Positions 1-6,414 of a stretch of DNA of 9,990 nt are shown here, piece after piece. Position 1 is the first letter of the stretch; each line of letters starts with the position of its first letter. The notes beneath the pieces were generated by a model that ran no database searches, had not been told where the DNA came from, and worked only from the letters and a program-made list of their open reading frames with translations. The stretch comes from Chloroflexota bacterium. GTDB lineage: Bacteria; Chloroflexota; UBA6077; JACQUR01. Location of the stretch: contig JACQUR010000223.1 of the NCBI GenBank assembly GCA_016210245.1, positions 1 through 9,990 of the forward strand, read 5' to 3'. A program made the translations under genes and the position numbers.

Positions 1-303
1 GACATGGGGGCCGGGGCAGGCACAGGGGCCTGCCCCTACGAGGCGGGGGCGGACCGGCAGGAGGTCGAGGCGGCGCTGAACCGGGAGCTGGAGGCGTTGT
101 TCGCCCTGCCCGGCCCGCTGATCGTAGTTTCCAATGAAGTGGGCATGGGCATCGTGCCGGCCTACCCGAGTGGGCGACTGTTCCGCGACCTGCTCGGGCG
201 GGCCAACCAGCGGGTGACCGCCGAGGCCGAACGGGTCTGTTTCATGGTGGCTGGAATCCCACTCGTGCTGAAGGAGAGACGGAGACGCGGGCGTGCTCGA
301 TGA
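1..303 (+). CDS. cobU: Adenosylcobinamide kinase / adenosylcobinamide-phosphate guanylyltransferase, C-terminal part (5' end outside window)
   Basis: The frame is open from the first base and stops at TGA 301-303, so about 100 C-terminal residues of a roughly 180-residue protein are visible. The segment has the typical CobU/CobP ending: a hydrophobic strand with VVSNEVGMGIVP, then GRLFRDLLGRANQRV, then an alanine-rich helix and VAGIPLVLK. In this family the enzyme phosphorylates adenosylcobinamide and then transfers GMP from GTP to give adenosylcobinamide-GDP, a late step of cobalamin nucleotide-loop assembly in the cytoplasm. The P-loop and the guanylylated histidine would lie upstream of the window and cannot be checked. 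The ATG at position 4 is internal and not a real start. The tail is very arginine-rich (RRRRGRAR). The downstream gene is unrelated in function and 150 bases away, so this is probably the end of a cobalamin transcription unit. Confidence 0.85.
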   Translation, partial: DMGAGAGTGACPYEAGADRQEVEAALNRELEALFALPGPLIVVSNEVGMGIVPAYPSGRLFRDLLGRANQRVTAEAERVCFMVAGIPLVLKERRRRGRAR

Positions 304-453
304 GCGGGCGTTTTCGCGGGAATCAGCTATGATGTCAACCAGCCGCACTCGATTCGCAGCCGGGGGCCGGCAGCGCCTGGCAGGAGGTTGCGACTGCGAG
401 CCGGCCACTGGCGGCTGACTGCTGGCGGTTGAATCCTGACAGGAGGACGGGCG

Positions 454-1356
454 ATGATCGGCAAGATCCTGGTCCCACTGGATGGCTCACCCCTCGCCGC
501 GCGAGCGCTCCCCTACGCGGAGGCGCTTGCCCGGCCCACCGGCGCGCGCCTGCTCCTCGTGCAGGCCGCCTGGACGGACCATGCGCCCGATGTCGACTGG
601 GGCAAGTCGCAGGCGCGGGCGGTACAGGAGGCGGAAACCTACCTCGGCAGCGTCGCGGCCGAGTTGGCCAGGCGGGGCCTGGCGGCCGAGACGGCCGTCC
701 CGGCCGGCGAGGCGAGCGGGGCGATCCTGGATGAGATCCGGCTGCGCGAGGCTGACCTGGTGGTGATGGCCACTCACGGTCGCTCGGGACTCGACCGCTG
801 GGTCTACGGCAGCGTGGCCCAGGGAGTGTTGGCCCGCAGCCAGGTGCCGGTGCTGCTGGTCCGCGCCTGGCAGGAGGAGGTTCCGCCGCTCGGCGGACAC
901 CCGCGGCTGCTCGTCCCGCTGGACGGCTCGACCTTCGCCCTGGCCGCCCTGCCGGTGGCTGTGGGTGTGGCCGACAGCCTGGGTGGCGGGGAACTGGTGC
1001 TCGTGCGCGCCGCGCAACTGCCCGAGCACGCGGTCGTGGCCGAGGGGCGGGTGATTGCCTACGTCGACCAGCAACTGGAGAGCCTCAAGGCCGAGGCCCA
1101 GGACTACGTGCAGGAGGTAGCCGGCCGGCTGGCGAAGGAGCACCCGGCCCTGCAGGTGCAGTTCGAGGTGCGCGTCGGGCCGCCAGCCGAGGCCATCGTG
1201 GCGGCGAGCCGCGAGCACAGCGCCAGCATGGTGGTCATGGCCACGCACGGTCGGACCGGCCTGAGCCGCCTGCTCCTGGGCAGCGTAGCCGGCGCGGTCC
1301 TGCGCCTGGGCAGCCTCCCGCTGCTGCTGGTCCGGCCGCAGATGGGGTCGGCGTAG
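454..1356 (+). CDS. Universal stress protein with two tandem UspA domains
   Basis: This 300-residue cytoplasmic protein consists of two UspA folds, about residues 1-138 and 150-295. Each domain starts with a strand ending in VPLDGS (residues 7-12 and 154-159). Each ends with the nucleotide-binding signature ATHG-x9-GS: residues 106-120 in the first domain and 263-277 in the second. The first glycine of the classical G-x2-G-x9-G(S/T) motif is alanine in both, a common variant, so ATP binding is plausible for both halves. Tandem Usp proteins are usually induced by starvation, oxidative stress or oxygen limitation, but nothing here shows the signal. The start is fixed by AGGAGG at 441-446, seven bases before the ATG. 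The gene is followed by a convergent intergenic region. Function beyond general stress protection cannot be read from the sequence. Confidence 0.93.
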   Translation: MIGKILVPLDGSPLAARALPYAEALARPTGARLLLVQAAWTDHAPDVDWGKSQARAVQEAETYLGSVAAELARRGLAAETAVPAGEASGAILDEIRLREADLVVMATHGRSGLDRWVYGSVAQGVLARSQVPVLLVRAWQEEVPPLGGHPRLLVPLDGSTFALAALPVAVGVADSLGGGELVLVRAAQLPEHAVVAEGRVIAYVDQQLESLKAEAQDYVQEVAGRLAKEHPALQVQFEVRVGPPAEAIVAASREHSASMVVMATHGRTGLSRLLLGSVAGAVLRLGSLPLLLVRPQMGSA

Positions 1357-1438
1357 CAAGCCGAGGGCGCCGGGAGAGGGCGCGGGCGGCTGTCGAGGTC
1401 ATCTCCTGATGAAAGTTCGCTTACATTGACCTCGCGCC

Positions 1439-1468
1439 AATGAAAGTTCTCGCCCGAAAACTTTCATT
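1439..1468. repeat. Perfect 10-bp inverted repeat with TGAAAGTT half-sites
   Basis: AATGAAAGTT at 1439-1448 is the exact reverse complement of AACTTTCATT at 1459-1468, with a 10-base spacer. A third half-site, ATGAAAGTTCGC, lies upstream in direct orientation at 1409-1420. The sequence is much more AT-rich than its surroundings. It could be a hairpin at the 3' end of the stress gene, which ends at 1356, or a protein-binding site. Neither role is proven, and there is no T-run for a classical terminator. Confidence 0.6.
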
Positions 1469-1497
1469 ACTGAGCGCTGCAAAAGGATCGAAGCATC

Positions 1498-1636
1498 GCT
1501 GGAGGCCCGTAGCGTGGGGGCTTGTCCCCCGCCCGTGGGTTGAGTGCTGGAGGCCCGTAGCGCGGGGGCTTGTCCCCCGCCAGTGGGCACTCAGCCCACG
1601 GGGCGCGGGGCGGGGGACAAGCCCCCGCGCTACGGG
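1498..1636. repeat. REP-like hairpin repeat: two direct copies and one inverted copy
   Basis: Two direct copies of a 36-base unit lie at 1498-1533 and 1546-1581, 48 bases apart and almost identical. The 28-base core of the unit returns in inverted orientation at 1609-1636. Each core contains its own hairpin, GCGGGGG-CTTGT-CCCCCGC (GCGTGGGG in the first copy). Between copy 2 and the inverted copy lies another small hairpin, GTGGGC-ACTCA-GCCCAC (1583-1599). Copy 2 and the inverted copy therefore form one large cruciform-capable palindrome covering 1554-1636. The arrangement resembles REP/BIME-type intergenic repeats. Such elements normally occur in many copies per genome, which a single window cannot show. 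Confidence 0.85.
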
Positions 1637-1678
1637 CCCCGTGCGCAACGATGTCTGGATCTTCATGCAGCGCGAGCG

Positions 1679-2053
1679 TTAGCGCTGCAGCGTCCGCATG
1701 TAGAGCACGATGTCCATGAGCTGGGTGTCGGTGAGGGCCAGGTTGCCCCCCTTCGGCAGCATGTCCACCTTCGTGGTGTTGGCCGGATCGGTGGCCGGGC
1801 GGCCTTTGTTGATGAAGTCGACGAGCTGGGGGTTGCTCTGCTCCTTGACGAAGGCGCTCGTGGTCAGGTCCTTGCCCAGGCCCACCATGCCCTTGGCGTC
1901 TGGGCCGTGACAGGCCGCACACGTCTGGACAAAGAGCGCCTTGCCCCGATCGGCCGGCGTCTTCGACGCGGCCCCGCTGCCGCCCGCACAGGCCGCGGCC
2001 AGCAGAACAATGCCCACCATGGGAGCCAGTAGCGTCGTTGCTCTGGTTGCCAT
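1679..2053 (-). CDS. Class I-type c-type cytochrome lipoprotein
   Basis: This is a 124-residue secreted monoheme cytochrome c. Residues 8-21 form a short hydrophobic signal segment ending in LLAAAC. Cys22 is the probable lipidated residue, so the protein should be anchored on the outer face of the cytoplasmic membrane. The heme site is CAACH at residues 45-49. The likely distal ligand is Met98 in the VDMLP segment, and the C-terminal helix TDTQLMDIVLYMRTL is typical of small cytochromes c. Its expected job is electron transfer in a respiratory chain. The copper oxidase at 5012-6304 is a possible but unproven partner. The start is supported by GGAGGAG (plus-strand 2061-2067) seven bases upstream. 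It lies downstream of the Lon-like gene on the same strand but is separated from it by 192 bases with a repeat, so it may have its own promoter. Confidence 0.92.
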   Translation of the reverse strand: MATRATTLLAPMVGIVLLAAACAGGSGAASKTPADRGKALFVQTCAACHGPDAKGMVGLGKDLTTSAFVKEQSNPQLVDFINKGRPATDPANTTKVDMLPKGGNLALTDTQLMDIVLYMRTLQR

Positions 2054-2080
2054 TCAGATGCTCCTCCACACCGGGAAGTC

Positions 2081-2110
2081 GAACATAACGGTATGACGGT
2101 ATTAGAACAT
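2081..2110. promoter_or_regulatory. Candidate operator: nested direct repeats upstream of the cytochrome gene
   Basis: About 28-57 bases upstream of the cytochrome start lies an unusually AT-rich patch. ACGGTAT occurs twice (2088-2094 and 2096-2102) with one base between, and these copies are flanked by GAACAT on each side (2081-2086 and 2105-2110). The position fits an activator or repressor site overlapping the promoter of the minus-strand gene. I could not place convincing -35 and -10 boxes, so this is a candidate only. Confidence 0.35.
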
Positions 2111-2168
2111 GAGGACCGCTTCGATGAAAAGCGCTGCGTGAGGCGGCGCCACATGTACCTCCCTGCAT

Positions 2169-2242
2169 GAGTCCACAGTCGACAGTCGACAGCCGCCAGG
2201 GCACCAGCAGACTGTGAACTGTCGACTGTCGACTGTCGACTC
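2169..2242. repeat. Inverted repeat built from 7-base tandem units (CTGTCGA)
   Basis: The right arm 2219-2242 is three head-to-tail CTGTCGA units followed by CTC, preceded by a degenerate CTGTGAA at 2212-2218. The left arm 2169-2192 is the reverse complement with one mismatch in 24 bases. The spacer is 2193-2218. The structure lies between the stop of the Lon-like gene (three bases beyond the right arm) and the start of the cytochrome gene. It could fold in RNA as a long hairpin and act as a terminator or stabiliser, or be a recombination-prone repeat. GTCGAC sites recur through it. Confidence 0.85.
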
Positions 2243-2245
2243 GGC

Positions 2246-4675
2246 TCAGCCTGCCCCACCACCCGCTGGCGCGCCCGGCCGGTGGCGGTCGCCATACTCG
2301 GCCAGGCGGGTGGCCAGGGTCGCCAGGCGCTGCTGGACCAGGTCGTGGACCGTTCCGTCGGGGTAGGAGCCGTCCGGCTGGCGCTCACCAGCCGCCAGGC
2401 CGGAGAGCAGCTCGAGGCCCTGGTCCACCGTGCGGACAGCCCAGACGTGGAACTGGCCCCGGGCCACCGCATCCACCACCTCCTGGCGGAGCATGAGATG
2501 GCGCGCGTTCGCCTCCGGGATGATGACGCCCTGCTCGCCGGTCAGCCCCTGGGCCTGGCAGACGGCGAAGTAGCCCTCGATCTTGCGCGTCACCCCGCCC
2601 ACCGCCTGGATCTCGCCGCGCTGGTTGACCGAGCCGGTGACGGCCAGGCTCTGTCGGAGCGGCACGTCCGCCAGGCTGGAGAGCAGCGCGTACAGCTCGG
2701 CGCTGGAGGCGCTATCGCCGTCGACCTCGCTGTAGACCTGCTCGAAGGCCAGCCGCGCGGAGATGCTCAGCGGCCGCTCCTGGGCGTACATCCCCAGCAG
2801 GTACCCGCTCAGGATCAGCACCCCTTTGCTGTGCGTGCGGCCCGAAAGCTCCACCTCGCGCTCGATGTTGACCACCCCATCGGTACCCATGCCCACGCGG
2901 GCCGTGATCCGCGATGGCCGCGCGAAGGCGTAGTCGCCCAGGTCCAGCACCGCTAGCCCGTTGACCTGGCCGACTACCTGCGAACTGGTGTCGATGGCGA
3001 TCGTGCCTTCGTCGATCAGCCGCTGCATCTCCTCCTCGAACAGATTCGCCCGCTGCTCCTGCTCCGCGGCGGCGCGCTCCACGTCCTCGGCCCGCACCCA
3101 CGCCGCACCAGCCCGCCGCGCCCAGTAATCCGCCTCCACCACCAGCTCGGCCACGGTGTTGAAGCGGGTGGCGAGCCGCCCCTGGTGCTCGGCCAGGCGC
3201 GCGCCGTACTCGATCACCCGGGCCACGGCGTCCTTGTCGAAGGCCAGCAGGCCATGGGTCCGTACCTGGTTGCCGACGAACGCGGCGTAGGCCTGGATGG
3301 AGGCGGGCGAGCGGTCCATGGTCGGGCTGAACTCAGCCTTCACCTTGAACAGCTTGCGAAAGTCCTCGTCCAGCCGATACAGCGCCATACAGGTGGCCAG
3401 GTCGCCGATCAGGATGACCTTGACCCGCAGGGGGACGGGCTCCGGCTTCAGGGCCGCGGTGGGGAAGGCGCTCATCTGCTCGCCCAGGTTCTCCACCCGC
3501 ACTTCCCCGTCGCGGAGCGAACGCTTCAGCGCCTCCCAGGTCAGGGGGCTGAGCACCAGGTCGCGGGCTTGCAGGACCAGGAAGCCGCCGTTGGCGCGGT
3601 GGAGCGCGCCCGCCTTGATGAGCGTGAAGTCGGTCTGCACGGCGCCCGGCGCGGCGCGGTAGTCGAGGCGGCCCAACAGGTTGTAGTAGCTCGGGTTCGG
3701 CTCGAACACCACCGGGGCGCCGCCCTCGGGCGCGTGGGTGACCAGCACGTTGGCCCGGTAGCGCTCGTAGGCGGGGCTGCGGACGATCACGGGCGGGGTC
3801 CCCGGCGTGGGCTCGGCGGGCCGGAACTCGTCCAGGTGCTCGGCCAGGTCGGCCTGCACGGCGTCGAGGTGCTGCAGGATACGCGGCTGCTGGGCGTACT
3901 TCGCCCGCAGCTCGTCCAGCACGTGCCCGACAGCGTACAGGGCAACCTGGCGGTCGAGCGCCTCCACGCGGTCGCGGGCCTCGCGCTCCAGGCGGCGCAC
4001 CGCGACCAGCGCGTCGTCCACCTGCACCTGGAGGCGCTGGCCCCTGGCCCGCAGGTCCGCCTTCTTCGCCTCGGGGAGCAGCTCCAGGGCCTCCGGACTG
4101 AGCGGCTGGCCCGGCGCGCGCAGCGGCAGGCTCACGATCCCCACCTGGGTGAACTGCAGGGTGAAGCCCAGTTGCTCGGCCAGCCCGCGCAGCTCGCTCA
4201 ACAGGGTCTCGCGTCGGTCCTGCACCTGCTGGACGATGGCCGTGCGCTGATGCTCGTACGGCTCGCTCTCGAAGACCCTGGGGATCTCACGTCGGCAGGC
4301 GCCGATGAGTTGCTCCAGGTCGCGGGCCAGCTCCGGGCCGCGCCCGGTGGGGAGCAGGACGGCCAGCGGCTGGGCGGGATCGCGGAAGTTGTGCAGGTAG
4401 CACCAGTCCGGGGGAGCCGGGCGCTGGGCGGCAGCCCGCCCCACCTGAGCCCGGACGGTGGTCGTGCGGCCCGTCCCGGTCGGGCCAGCCACGTACAGGT
4501 TGTAGCCGGGCGCCTCCAGGCTCAGGCCAAACTCGATCGCTCCCACCCCTCGGTCCTGGCCGACCATGGTTTCCAGGGGCGGAACAGCGTCCGTCGAGTC
4601 GAAGCCCAGTTGCTCCGGGTCGCAGCGCCAGCGCAGGCATTCCACGGGCAGCGGTGGGGTGGTGGTGCTGTACAT
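2246..4675 (-). CDS. Lon-like ATP-dependent protease, AAA_32/LonB type
   Basis: The 809-residue product opens with PLPVECLRWRCDP and then MVGQDRGVGAIEFGL, the usual beginning of AAA_32-type Lon proteases. The Walker A segment is GPTGTGRT (64-71), with Arg for the usual Lys, a known habit of this subfamily. A charged helical region spans about 115-270. GALHRANGGFLVLQARDL matches the Walker B region. The proteolytic domain (about 569-765) carries Ser655 in DGDSASSAE and Lys698 in GVTRKIEG, 43 residues apart as in E. coli Lon (679/722), so the Ser-Lys dyad is intact. It should degrade damaged or regulatory proteins in the cytoplasm. The start was chosen from AGGAGGAG (plus 4681-4688), five bases upstream. 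A longer frame begins at 4780 but lacks such a site and adds a low-complexity leader. The tail is rich in Gly, Ala and Pro. Confidence 0.93.
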   Translation of the reverse strand: MYSTTTPPLPVECLRWRCDPEQLGFDSTDAVPPLETMVGQDRGVGAIEFGLSLEAPGYNLYVAGPTGTGRTTTVRAQVGRAAAQRPAPPDWCYLHNFRDPAQPLAVLLPTGRGPELARDLEQLIGACRREIPRVFESEPYEHQRTAIVQQVQDRRETLLSELRGLAEQLGFTLQFTQVGIVSLPLRAPGQPLSPEALELLPEAKKADLRARGQRLQVQVDDALVAVRRLEREARDRVEALDRQVALYAVGHVLDELRAKYAQQPRILQHLDAVQADLAEHLDEFRPAEPTPGTPPVIVRSPAYERYRANVLVTHAPEGGAPVVFEPNPSYYNLLGRLDYRAAPGAVQTDFTLIKAGALHRANGGFLVLQARDLVLSPLTWEALKRSLRDGEVRVENLGEQMSAFPTAALKPEPVPLRVKVILIGDLATCMALYRLDEDFRKLFKVKAEFSPTMDRSPASIQAYAAFVGNQVRTHGLLAFDKDAVARVIEYGARLAEHQGRLATRFNTVAELVVEADYWARRAGAAWVRAEDVERAAAEQEQRANLFEEEMQRLIDEGTIAIDTSSQVVGQVNGLAVLDLGDYAFARPSRITARVGMGTDGVVNIEREVELSGRTHSKGVLILSGYLLGMYAQERPLSISARLAFEQVYSEVDGDSASSAELYALLSSLADVPLRQSLAVTGSVNQRGEIQAVGGVTRKIEGYFAVCQAQGLTGEQGVIIPEANARHLMLRQEVVDAVARGQFHVWAVRTVDQGLELLSGLAAGERQPDGSYPDGTVHDLVQQRLATLATRLAEYGDRHRPGAPAGGGAG

Positions 4676-4796
4676 CGAGCCTCCTCCTGTGGTGCTGCCG
4701 CCCGTCGAGGGTTCGAGCAGCAAGGCGTCCCGAACGGCTGGCAGCCGCCTTCCTGGACGAACCAGGGGCAGCATGGGCAACGATGGCCGAACAGGG

Positions 4797-4912
4797 CCAC
4801 ACCCCGCGGGGTAGTCTGCCAGCCCACCCGTTCAGGTGGGGAAAGACTACCCGCCAGGGGTGGGGCGCGTCCAGTCCCCTGGCGTGGGACAAGACTACCC
4901 CGTGGGGGGTGG
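4797..4912. repeat. 116-bp palindromic element with 21-bp imperfect terminal inverted repeats
   Basis: The ends 4797-4817 and 4892-4912 are inverted copies matching at 19 of 21 bases. Inside lie a hairpin CCCACC-CGTTCA-GGTGGG (4823-4840) and a 9-bp inverted repeat CGCCAGGGG / CCCCTGGCG (4852-4860, 4876-4884). AAGACTACCC occurs twice in direct orientation (4843-4852 and 4891-4900), which suggests an internal duplication. The left end also contains the perfect palindrome ACCCCGCGGGGT (4801-4812). It has no coding capacity of its own. The form suggests a non-autonomous MITE- or REP-like element. A related sequence lies at 6308-6359. Confidence 0.75.
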
Positions 4913-4940
4913 TGACGGTGGCGCCCATCGGGCATGCTGG

Positions 4941-4953
4941 ATTCAGCCTGAAT
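4941..4953. promoter_or_regulatory. 13-bp palindrome, possible operator of the copper oxidase gene
   Basis: ATTCAG-C-CTGAAT is a perfect 6-1-6 palindrome about 60 bases before the copper oxidase start, in the least GC-rich part of the divergent region. It could be a repressor or activator site for either neighbouring gene. It does not match the copper-sensor operators that I can recall, and no promoter boxes were fixed around it. Confidence 0.3.
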
Positions 4954-5011
4954 GTGACTTAGGCGACCGTTTTCCTCAAGAGCTATTCCACCCACACGCA
5001 GGAGGTACCCG

Positions 5012-6304
5012 ATGCTCCGACTCACCCGCGTTGTCCCTCCCTGCCTGGCGCTGCTCGGCGGCGCGGCGCTGCTCGCGGGCGCGTGCGCGCCGTCCACGGC
5101 GACCGGGCCGCTGGCCAGGAACGCCAGCGCGCCGCCGCCCACGGAAGTCCGATTAGGGGTGGCCGAGTGGAAGTTCGATCGGTCCACGTTCCAGCTTCCG
5201 GCCGGGCGCCCGGTCACGCTCGTGCTGGAGAACACGGGCCACCTCGAGCACGACCTGAACGTGGCCGCGCTGGGGGTCCACCTGGTCGTGCAGCCCGGCC
5301 AGGCCGCGCAGCAAACCCTCAACCTGGAGCGGGCCGGCACCTACGAGTTCGAGTGCTCGCTGCCCGGCCACAAGGAAGCGGGCATGAAGGGCACGCTCAC
5401 CGTTGGCGCTCCGACCGACGGCGCGGGCGCCGAACAGCCGCCGGCGGCTGCTCCGGCCTCGAGCGAGCACGCCTCCCACGCCGCCCTGGCGCCGGCCGTC
5501 AGCCGGGGCAACCAGGTGCTGACGCCTCGCCTGGAGGGCGACGTCAAGGTCTTCGACCTGCGGGCTCAGCACGTGCGCTGGGAAGTGCTGCCCGGCCAGC
5601 TCGTCGACGCCTACGCCTACGAGGGCCAGGTGCCCGGGCCGGTGCTGCGCGTGACCGAGGGCGACAAGCTGCGGGTGAACTTCACCAACGAGCTACCTGA
5701 GGCAACGGTCCTCCACTTCCACGGCCCGTCCCTGCCCAACGCCATGGATGGCGTACCGGGCGTGACCCAGGAGGCAGTCCCGCCGGGCGGCACCTTCAGC
5801 TACGAGTTCACTGCGCAGCCCGCCGGCATCTTCCTGTACCACACCCACCTCAACAGCGCCGTCCAGGAGCCCAAGGGCCTCTACGGGCTGTTCGTGGTCG
5901 AGCCGAAGGGAGAGGCGACCCACTACGACCGCGACGTCTACCAGGTGCTGTCCGAGCACTCCGGCTACTTCCTGATCAACGGCAAGGCTTTCCCCCAGAC
6001 GGAGCCGATCACGGTGAAGAAGGGCGAGCGGGTCCGCCTGCGCCTGGCCAACCTGGGCCAGGTCGCCCACCCCATGCACCTGCACGGCCACGCTTTCAAG
6101 GTGGTGGCCACGGACGGCTACCTCGTCCGCGGCGAGCCCTTGACCAAGGACACCATCAACATTGCGCCCGGGGAGCGCTACGACCTGGAGTTCGTGGCCG
6201 AGAACCCCGGCACCTGGGTGTTCCACTGCCACCTGCTGTCCCACGTCACCAACAACGGCGTGGAGCCGGGCGGGATGATCACGGTGATCAAGGTAGAGGA
6301 GTAG
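5012..6304 (+). CDS. Lipoprotein multicopper oxidase: plastocyanin-like domain fused to a two-domain oxidase
   Basis: This is a 430-residue exported protein. Residues 1-24 form a signal peptide ending in LLAGAC, with Cys25 the likely lipid-anchored residue. Residues about 43-132 are a plastocyanin/azurin-like cupredoxin with type 1 copper ligands His80, Cys115, His120 and Met125 (C-x4-H-x4-M). A Pro/Ala linker (about 134-165) leads to two cupredoxin domains of a multicopper oxidase. The trinuclear copper motifs are HFH (235-237), YHTH (276-279), HPMHLHGH (353-360) and HCHLLSH (405-411). YHTH has Thr where a type 1 Cys would sit, so in the oxidase core only the last domain (His353, Cys406, His411, probably Met422) keeps a type 1 site. 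The oxidase should couple substrate oxidation to O2 reduction outside the membrane. The substrate (phenolics, Cu(I), Mn(II) or other) is unknown. AGGAGGT at 5000-5006 sets the start. Confidence 0.9.
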   Translation: MLRLTRVVPPCLALLGGAALLAGACAPSTATGPLARNASAPPPTEVRLGVAEWKFDRSTFQLPAGRPVTLVLENTGHLEHDLNVAALGVHLVVQPGQAAQQTLNLERAGTYEFECSLPGHKEAGMKGTLTVGAPTDGAGAEQPPAAAPASSEHASHAALAPAVSRGNQVLTPRLEGDVKVFDLRAQHVRWEVLPGQLVDAYAYEGQVPGPVLRVTEGDKLRVNFTNELPEATVLHFHGPSLPNAMDGVPGVTQEAVPPGGTFSYEFTAQPAGIFLYHTHLNSAVQEPKGLYGLFVVEPKGEATHYDRDVYQVLSEHSGYFLINGKAFPQTEPITVKKGERVRLRLANLGQVAHPMHLHGHAFKVVATDGYLVRGEPLTKDTINIAPGERYDLEFVAENPGTWVFHCHLLSHVTNNGVEPGGMITVIKVEE

Positions 6305-6307
6305 GCG

Positions 6308-6359
6308 GTGTGCGCCCCACCCGTACGGGTGGGGCGCACACCTACCCCATGGGGGGTGG
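6308..6359. repeat. Perfect 34-bp palindrome plus the end motif of the 4797-4912 element
   Basis: Positions 6308-6341 form a perfect palindrome with arms of 17 bases, centred on CCCGTACGGG, starting three bases after the copper oxidase stop. It is followed at 6342-6359 by an 18-base motif, CTACCCC-A-TGGGGGGTGG, that matches 4895-4912 at 17 of 18 positions. The hairpin loop resembles the one at 4823-4840. It may stop or stabilise the copper oxidase transcript, but it has no T-run. It looks like a partial copy of the same repeat family that lies upstream of the gene. Confidence 0.8.
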
Positions 6360-6414
6360 CATGGCCGCCACCTCCCCTGCACACTTGCCCGGGCCCGGGA
6401 GCCCGGCGGCAGCA

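Larger units (their letters stand above)
1357..1678. other. Convergent intergenic region (322 bases) holding palindromic repeats
   Basis: The region lies between the 3' ends of the universal stress gene and the cytochrome gene, which point toward each other. It holds a 10-bp inverted repeat (1439-1468) and three copies of a GC-rich hairpin repeat (1498-1636), described separately. No credible gene is seen. The short open frames here run through the repeats and give low-complexity arginine/proline/glycine peptides. Stem-loops in this position could end transcription from both sides, but no run of T follows any of them. Confidence 0.7.
4676..5011. other. Divergent intergenic region (336 bases) between the Lon-like and copper oxidase genes
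   Basis: The two genes are transcribed away from each other, so promoters for both should lie here. The region contains a 116-base palindromic element (4797-4912), a 13-base palindrome (4941-4953) and the two ribosome sites (4681-4688 minus strand, 5000-5006 plus strand). I could not identify a convincing -35/-10 pair for either gene. Confidence 0.65.

Noticed and set aside
300..332. Ten-codon frame starting at ATGA overlapping the CobU stop
   Set aside because: Too short, without a ribosome site or any recognisable feature.
328..333. TATGAT as a -10 box for the universal stress gene
   Set aside because: No -35-like hexamer or extended -10 lies at the right distance, so the match may be chance.
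487..1359. Long minus-strand frame opposite the universal stress gene
   Set aside because: Its product is histidine/glutamine/arginine-rich with no domain, while the plus strand has two clear UspA domains.
1467..2204. Minus-strand frame running through the repeat cluster and the cytochrome gene
   Set aside because: It overlaps the cytochrome in another frame and translates the palindromic repeats into low-complexity peptide. It has no domain.
4463..4486. Arg instead of Lys in the Walker A motif of the Lon-like protease (a sign of inactivation?)
   Set aside because: The GxGRT form is usual in this AAA_32-type subfamily as far as I know, and the proteolytic Ser-Lys dyad is intact.
3185..4915. 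Very long open frame (576 codons) on the plus strand opposite the Lon-like protease
   Set aside because: It is antisense to a gene with full catalytic motifs and matching ribosome site. Its product has no recognisable domain and a skewed Gly/Leu/Gln/Arg make-up expected from mirrored high-GC codons. It has no ribosome site.
6308..6341. Classical intrinsic terminator of the copper oxidase gene
   Set aside because: The stem is perfect and well placed, but no T-run follows and the sequence belongs to a repeat family, so I list it as a repeat.
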